DNA from: Gammaproteobacteria bacterium
GTDB taxonomy: Bacteria > Pseudomonadota > Gammaproteobacteria > Poriferisulfidales > Oxydemutatoraceae
Assembly: GCA_007570905.1 (NCBI GenBank)
Contig: RKSI01000139.1
Coordinates: forward strand, 1 to 8,321
Length of the DNA stretch: 8,321 bases
Reading direction: 5' to 3'
Positions 4,988 to 8,321 of the stretch are shown piece by piece. Position numbers and translations under genes: made by a program. How positions within the stretch are numbered: the first letter of the stretch is position 1; the number at the start of each line of letters is the position of its first letter. Below the pieces are notes generated by a model that saw nothing but the letters and a program-made list of their open reading frames with translations, was not told the origin of the DNA and did not search any database.

Positions 4988-5299
4988 TCACTCGGTGTGC
5001 GGCAGCGGAATGACGTAGGTGTTGTCGTCGTTCTTGTGGATGTTGAACTTGGTGTTGTCCATCCACGACAGGTCCGGCGCTTCCTTGCCAATCTGGTTGT
5101 AGAACGCGCGGATCTTGTCGGTGACGACCGTCAGGTTTTCCTTGTTCAGCCCGTCATTCAGCAGCATTGCGCGAAGGTCGGTGTCTGAATAGCACAGCAG
5201 GCCGATGATGCCCGAGATGGTCTCGCGCATGTCGGGCAACTGGTCGAAATCAATCTTCGGGAATTCCGCCTGTTGCTGCGCTTGTTGTTGCTCTGCCAT
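4988..5299 (-). CDS. Small orphan protein resembling an NHLP leader, without Gly-Gly or core
   Basis: The family is not certain. The 103-residue protein has a Gln-rich N terminus (AEQQQAQQQAE), then CYSDTDLRAMLLND (36-49), which fits the NHLP leader helix pattern W/Y-x-D-x-x-F/L-R-x-x-L-L-x-D in exact spacing. FNIHKNDDNTYVIPLP (85-100) aligns without gaps with VRAVQNTEDTLHICVP of the precursor at 1810-2178. Between them is a longer insert (50-84) than in usual NHLP leaders, and the protein stops three residues after the final proline, with no Gly-Gly and no core. The ATG at 5299 has AAGGAGG nine bases upstream and a good promoter. G+C over 5041-5280 is about 56% (my count), clearly below its neighbours, hinting at a separate origin. 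It heads the rplU-rpmA series. It may be a substrate, a leader-only regulator, or an unrelated family. Confidence 0.6.
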   Translation of the reverse strand: MAEQQQAQQQAEFPKIDFDQLPDMRETISGIIGLLCYSDTDLRAMLLNDGLNKENLTVVTDKIRAFYNQIGKEAPDLSWMDNTKFNIHKNDDNTYVIPLPHTE

Positions 5300-5308
5300 T
5301 GGATTTCT

Positions 5309-5315
5309 CCTCCTT
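5309..5315 (-). promoter_or_regulatory. Consensus Shine-Dalgarno of the small orphan gene
   Basis: AAGGAGG on the minus strand, nine bases before the ATG at 5299, supports translation of this unrecognised gene at a high rate. It is as strong as that of the NHLP precursor. Confidence 0.8.
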
Positions 5316-5325
5316 TGTTATGATA

Positions 5326-5354
5326 TTGGTTGTGGGTGAAGCGCCGATTATATC
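5326..5354 (+). promoter_or_regulatory. Weak candidate promoter for the polyprenyl synthase
   Basis: TTGGTT (5326-5331) and TATATC (5349-5354) are 17 bp apart on the plus strand. The -10 overlaps the minus-strand TATAAT, so the two divergent promoters would compete for polymerase. Both hexamers are poor, so this is tentative. Confidence 0.25.
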
Positions 5355-5374
5355 CATTCGGGCGGCGGATTCAA
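5347..5374 (-). promoter_or_regulatory. Sigma70-type promoter for the orphan-rplU-rpmA transcription unit
   Basis: TTGAAT (5369-5374, 4/6 to TTGACA) and TATAAT (5347-5352, perfect) on the minus strand are separated by 16 bp. Transcription would start near 5340, giving a leader of about 40 nt before the ATG at 5299. This is the best promoter match in the window and is placed to drive the small orphan gene with rplU and rpmA. Confidence 0.65.
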
Positions 5375-5409
5375 GCCCCCCGCGCGCCGGCGGAAAAATC
5401 ATCGCGGCC

Positions 5410-6369
5410 ATGCAAATCACTGAAATTACATCACAAATCGGCGGCGAACTGGCGCAGGTGGACGCGCTGATAGAGCGCCGCCTGCATTCCGGCCTGCCGC
5501 TGGTCATGGAATTGGGCGGCCATGTCACCGGCGGCGGCAAGCGCCTGCGCCCGGCGCTGGTGCTGCTGTCGGCGCTGGCCGGCGGCGGCGTGCGCCGCGG
5601 CCACCTGGAACTGGCGGCGGGCATTGAATTCATTCACGCCGCGACGCTGCTGCACGACGATGTCGTGGACGACTCGCCGCTGCGCCGCGGCAGGCGCACG
5701 GCGCGCGACATCTGGGGCAACGCCGCCAGCGTGCTGGTCGGCGACTTTCTTTATTCGCGCGCGTTTCAGATGATTTGCGAAATCGGGCACGCCGGCCTGC
5801 CCGCGGCGCTGTCGCGCGCGACCAATGTCATCGCCGAGGGCGAGGTGCGGCAACTGGTGAACCTGCGCCGCGCCGACACCGGCGAGGACGAATACCTGCG
5901 CGTTATCGGGTGCAAGACCGCGGCGCTGTTCGAGGTCGCCTGCCGCGGCGGCGCGATGGTCGCCGGCGCCGGCGGCGAGGCGCTGGAATGCGCCGCCGGC
6001 TACGGACTCAACACCGGGCTGGCGTTTCAACTGGTGGACGATTTGCTCGACTACACCGGCGCCGGCACCGGCAAGACGCGCGGCCAGGACCTGCGCGAGG
6101 GCAAGCCGACGCTGCCTTTCATTCACGCGCTGGCGCATTGTGGGCCGCGCGACGCCCGCGCGCTGCGCGCCGCCTTCGGCGGTGACGATGACGGCGGCCT
6201 CGACACCGCGCTGGCGGTGTTCAACGCCGCCGGCTCGCTCGATTACACGCGCGCGCGTGCGCGCCATTACGCCGCCCGCGCGCGCCAATGCCTGGCGCCG
6301 CTGGCGGCCTCGCCGGGCAAGGCGGCGCTTGAGGCGCTGGCCGGTTTCGTCGTCGAGCGCGAGCACTGA
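5410..6369 (+). CDS. ispB: Polyprenyl (octaprenyl-type) diphosphate synthase
   Basis: This trans-prenyltransferase builds the long isoprenoid side chain of ubiquinone or menaquinone by adding isopentenyl diphosphate units. The protein has 319 residues, close to E. coli IspB. GGGKRLRP (41-48) binds substrate, FIHAATLLHDDVVDDSPLRRG (74-94) holds the first aspartate-rich motif DDVVD (83-87), and FQLVDDLLDY (206-215) holds the second, DDLLD (210-214). GNAASVLVGDFLYSRAFQM, NVIAEGEV and EGKPTLP are close to IspB sequences. Chain length cannot be read with certainty; octaprenyl is inferred from overall similarity. ATG at 5410 matches the family N terminus; in-frame upstream codons (from 5299) lie over the divergent promoter. 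The ABC transporter start follows the stop by five bases, indicating an operon. Confidence 0.92.
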   Translation: MQITEITSQIGGELAQVDALIERRLHSGLPLVMELGGHVTGGGKRLRPALVLLSALAGGGVRRGHLELAAGIEFIHAATLLHDDVVDDSPLRRGRRTARDIWGNAASVLVGDFLYSRAFQMICEIGHAGLPAALSRATNVIAEGEVRQLVNLRRADTGEDEYLRVIGCKTAALFEVACRGGAMVAGAGGEALECAAGYGLNTGLAFQLVDDLLDYTGAGTGKTRGQDLREGKPTLPFIHALAHCGPRDARALRAAFGGDDDGGLDTALAVFNAAGSLDYTRARARHYAARARQCLAPLAASPGKAALEALAGFVVEREH

Positions 6370-6374
6370 CGGCG

Positions 6375-8222
6375 ATGGACGGCATACGCAACATGGCGAA
6401 CTCGTCGCGCGTGATGTCGGCGCTGGTGCGGCGCACGCGCCTGCCGCACGCCGAGCGCGCCGACTGGCGCAACCTGCGGCGGATACTGCCGTATCTGTGG
6501 GAATACCGCGGGCGCGTGGTGTTCGCGCTGGCCTGCCTGGTGGTCGCCAAACTCGCGGTCATCGGCGTGCCGCTGGTGCTGAAGGAGATTGTGGATGCGC
6601 TCGACACCGAGCGCGGGCGGGCGCTGGCGCTGCCGCTGGTGTTTCTCACCGCCTACGGCGGCCTGCGCCTGGTCAGCGCGCTGTTCAACGAACTGCGCGA
6701 CGCGGTGTTCGCGCGGGTGCGCTACCGCGCGATGCGGCGGCTGTCGCTGCGGGTGCTGTCGCATTTGCACCAATTGTCGCTGCGGTTTCATCTGGAGCGC
6801 GAGACCGGCGCCGTGTTCAGGGATCTTGAGCGCGGCACGCAGAGCGTCTCGACGATACTCAACTATCTCGCGTTTCACATCCTGCCGGTGGCGGCGGAAT
6901 TCGCGCTGGTGGCGCTGTATCTGTTCGGCCTTTACCCGGCGCATTTCGGCGCCGCGGTGTTTTCCACGGTGGCGGTTTATGTCGTGTTCACGGTGCTGTT
7001 CACTAACTGGCGCGTGCGCTTTCGCTACCGGATGAACGAACTCGACTCGCGGGCCAACCAGTTGGCGGTGGACAGCGTCATCAACTACGAGACCGTCAAG
7101 TATTTCAACAGCGAGGAGGCGGAATGCCGGCGCTACGGCGATTTGCTTAAGGAGTGGGAGCAGGCCGCGGTCATGAGCCAGACAACGATGTCGGCGCTGA
7201 ACTTCGGCCAGGGTTTGATTATCGCCGCCGGCCTGACTTCGGTGATGTTCTTCGCCGCCACCGGCGTTATCGCGGGCGACATGACTTTGGGCGATTTGAT
7301 ACTGGTCAATACGATGATGCTGCAACTGTTTCTGCCGCTCGGCATGTTGGGCGTCGTCTATCGCGCGGTGCGCTACGCGCTGGCCGACATGGACCTGATC
7401 TTTCGCCTGCTCGACCAGCCGCGCGAGGTGCGCGACCGCGACGGCGCCGTTGAACTGCCCGAAGGCGCGTGCGATGTGGTGTTTGACAATGTCGGCTTTC
7501 ATTACCGACCCGGGCGCGAGATTATCGAGCGCGCCGATTTTTCGGTGGCGGCGGGCGGCAAGGTCGCCATCGTCGGGCCGTCCGGTTCCGGCAAGTCCAC
7601 GCTGGCGCGGCTGCTGTTTCGTTTTTATGATGTGCAGCGCGGCGCCATCCGCGTCGGCGGGGTGGATGTGCGCGACTGCGCGCAGGACAGTTTGCGCCGG
7701 CGCATCGGCATCGTGCCGCAGGACACGGTGCTGTTCAACCGCACGATTTACGAAAACATACTCTACGGCAGGCCCGGCGCGTCGCGCGGCGAGGTGCTGG
7801 CTGCGGCGCGCGCCGCCGACCTGGACGATTTCATCGCGCGCCTGCCCGACGGCTGGGACACGCTGGTCGGCGAGCGCGGCCTGAAGTTGTCCGGCGGCGA
7901 GAAGCAGAAGGTGTCCATCGCGCGCGCGGTGCTGAAAAAGCCGTCCATCATGGTGTTTGACGAGGCCACCTCAAGCCTTGATTCGCGCTCGGAGAGGGCG
8001 ATATTGAAAGCGCTGGAGCGGGCGTCGGCGGGCATCACGACGCTGGTCATCGCGCACCGCCTGTCCACCGTCGTTCACATCGGGCACATTCTGGTCATGG
8101 ACCGCGGGCGCATCGTCGGCCAGGGCACGCACGAACAACTGCTGGCCGAAGGCGGCCTCTACCGCACCTTCTGGAACCTGCAATCACGCCGCGCCGAAGG
8201 CGCCGAAGCCGCGCATGCCTGA
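6375..8222 (+). CDS. Atm1/HMT1-type ABC exporter (fused permease and ATPase)
   Basis: This 615-residue half-transporter would work as an inner-membrane homodimer. Atm1-type members export glutathione-linked compounds, including metal or sulfur species. Residues about 35-345 are the transmembrane domain. The stretch NYETVKYFNSEEAE (237-250) is a hallmark of the Atm1/ABCB7/HMT1 group. The ATPase domain has Walker A GPSGSGKST (401-409), Q-loop Q449, signature LSGGE (505-509), Walker B IMVFDE (525-530), D-loop SLD (534-536) and the H-loop histidine 561. All catalytic residues are present. There is no N-terminal C39 peptidase domain, so it is not an obvious exporter for the Gly-Gly precursor. ATG 6375 or 6393 could be the start; neither has a strong ribosome site. 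It lies five bases after ispB and overlaps the next gene by eight. Confidence 0.9.
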   Translation: MDGIRNMANSSRVMSALVRRTRLPHAERADWRNLRRILPYLWEYRGRVVFALACLVVAKLAVIGVPLVLKEIVDALDTERGRALALPLVFLTAYGGLRLVSALFNELRDAVFARVRYRAMRRLSLRVLSHLHQLSLRFHLERETGAVFRDLERGTQSVSTILNYLAFHILPVAAEFALVALYLFGLYPAHFGAAVFSTVAVYVVFTVLFTNWRVRFRYRMNELDSRANQLAVDSVINYETVKYFNSEEAECRRYGDLLKEWEQAAVMSQTTMSALNFGQGLIIAAGLTSVMFFAATGVIAGDMTLGDLILVNTMMLQLFLPLGMLGVVYRAVRYALADMDLIFRLLDQPREVRDRDGAVELPEGACDVVFDNVGFHYRPGREIIERADFSVAAGGKVAIVGPSGSGKSTLARLLFRFYDVQRGAIRVGGVDVRDCAQDSLRRRIGIVPQDTVLFNRTIYENILYGRPGASRGEVLAAARAADLDDFIARLPDGWDTLVGERGLKLSGGEKQKVSIARAVLKKPSIMVFDEATSSLDSRSERAILKALERASAGITTLVIAHRLSTVVHIGHILVMDRGRIVGQGTHEQLLAEGGLYRTFWNLQSRRAEGAEAAHA

Positions 8223-8321
8223 GCGGCGCGATAAACGCCCGGCGTACTGGGCGCGCGCGTGCGCCGAGTTGTCGCGGAGCGATCCGGTGATGGCGCGGCT
8301 GGTGCGCGACTTTCGCGGCAG
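8215..8321 (+). CDS. Putative 3-methyladenine DNA glycosylase (HhH-GPD), N-terminal fragment
   Basis: Only 35 codons are inside the window. The segment AYWARACAELSRSDPVMARLVRDF (10-33) resembles the first helix of bacterial AlkA-type glycosylases, which usually read 'W..A...L...D..m..li'. These enzymes excise alkylated bases from DNA. The helix-hairpin-helix and catalytic aspartate are beyond the edge, so the call rests on a short stretch. The ATG at 8215 overlaps the transporter stop by eight bases, suggesting translational coupling in the ispB series. Confidence 0.55.
   Translation, partial: MPERRDKRPAYWARACAELSRSDPVMARLVRDFRG

Noticed and set aside
5299..5409. Longer N terminus for the polyprenyl synthase from an upstream in-frame start
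   Set aside because: The added 37 residues do not resemble the family and lie over the divergent promoter region. ATG 5410 gives a normal-length IspB-like protein.
6267..7502. 411-codon open frame antisense to the ispB end and the ABC exporter
   Set aside because: It is His/Gln/Arg-rich with no motif, and it mirrors an intact ABC transporter on the plus strand.
6375..8222. ABC exporter as the dedicated transporter of the Gly-Gly precursor
   Set aside because: It has Atm1-type sequence hallmarks, lacks a C39 peptidase domain and sits in an ispB operon on the other strand. No specific link to the peptide is visible.

Overview
The window is compact, GC-rich (about two thirds G+C or more), almost fully coding bacterial DNA. 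The gene set is that of a proteobacterium, most likely gammaproteobacterial: rplU-rpmA-obgE next to a divergent octaprenyl-type polyprenyl synthase, a folB/folK/pteridine-reductase neighbourhood, uppP, and an Atm1-type exporter. This placement is inferred from gene order and protein family, not from a marker gene. No tRNA, rRNA, insertion sequence, transposase or CRISPR array was seen.

Layout. Positions 1-743 (minus) hold uppP, cut by the window edge. Positions 744-957 are a divergent regulatory gap containing a decayed tandem copy of the 5' end of the next gene. Positions 958-1695 (plus) encode a PTR1/FolM-like pteridine reductase. Facing it, 1810-2178 (minus) encodes a 122-residue peptide with the NHLP (nitrile-hydratase-like leader peptide) architecture of RiPP precursors: leader, Gly-Gly, then a hydrophobic 35-residue core. 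It has its own TATAAT box, a consensus Shine-Dalgarno and a 10-bp inverted repeat around its promoter. From 5299 down to 2384 (minus) a compact gene series reads: a 103-residue orphan protein resembling an NHLP leader without Gly-Gly or core, rplU, rpmA, obgE, folB, folK. The last three are joined by ATGA stop/start overlaps. Divergently, 5410-8222 (plus) carries the polyprenyl diphosphate synthase and the Atm1-type ABC exporter. The start of a putative 3-methyladenine DNA glycosylase runs off the right edge.

How the genes fit together. Most are housekeeping: cell-wall lipid carrier recycling (UppP), folate/pterin metabolism (FolB, FolK, pteridine reductase), ribosome assembly (L21, L27, Obg), the quinone side chain (IspB-like) and glutathione/metal export (Atm1-like). 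The unexpected layer is the two NHLP-type small proteins inserted among them, with no modification enzyme, protease or dedicated peptide exporter in view. If they are RiPP substrates, their tailoring enzymes must lie elsewhere in the genome. Other points worth attention are a pteridine reductase whose catalytic lysine is glutamine, an Obg GTPase with a TRAD G4 motif, and the duplicated gene start upstream of the reductase.
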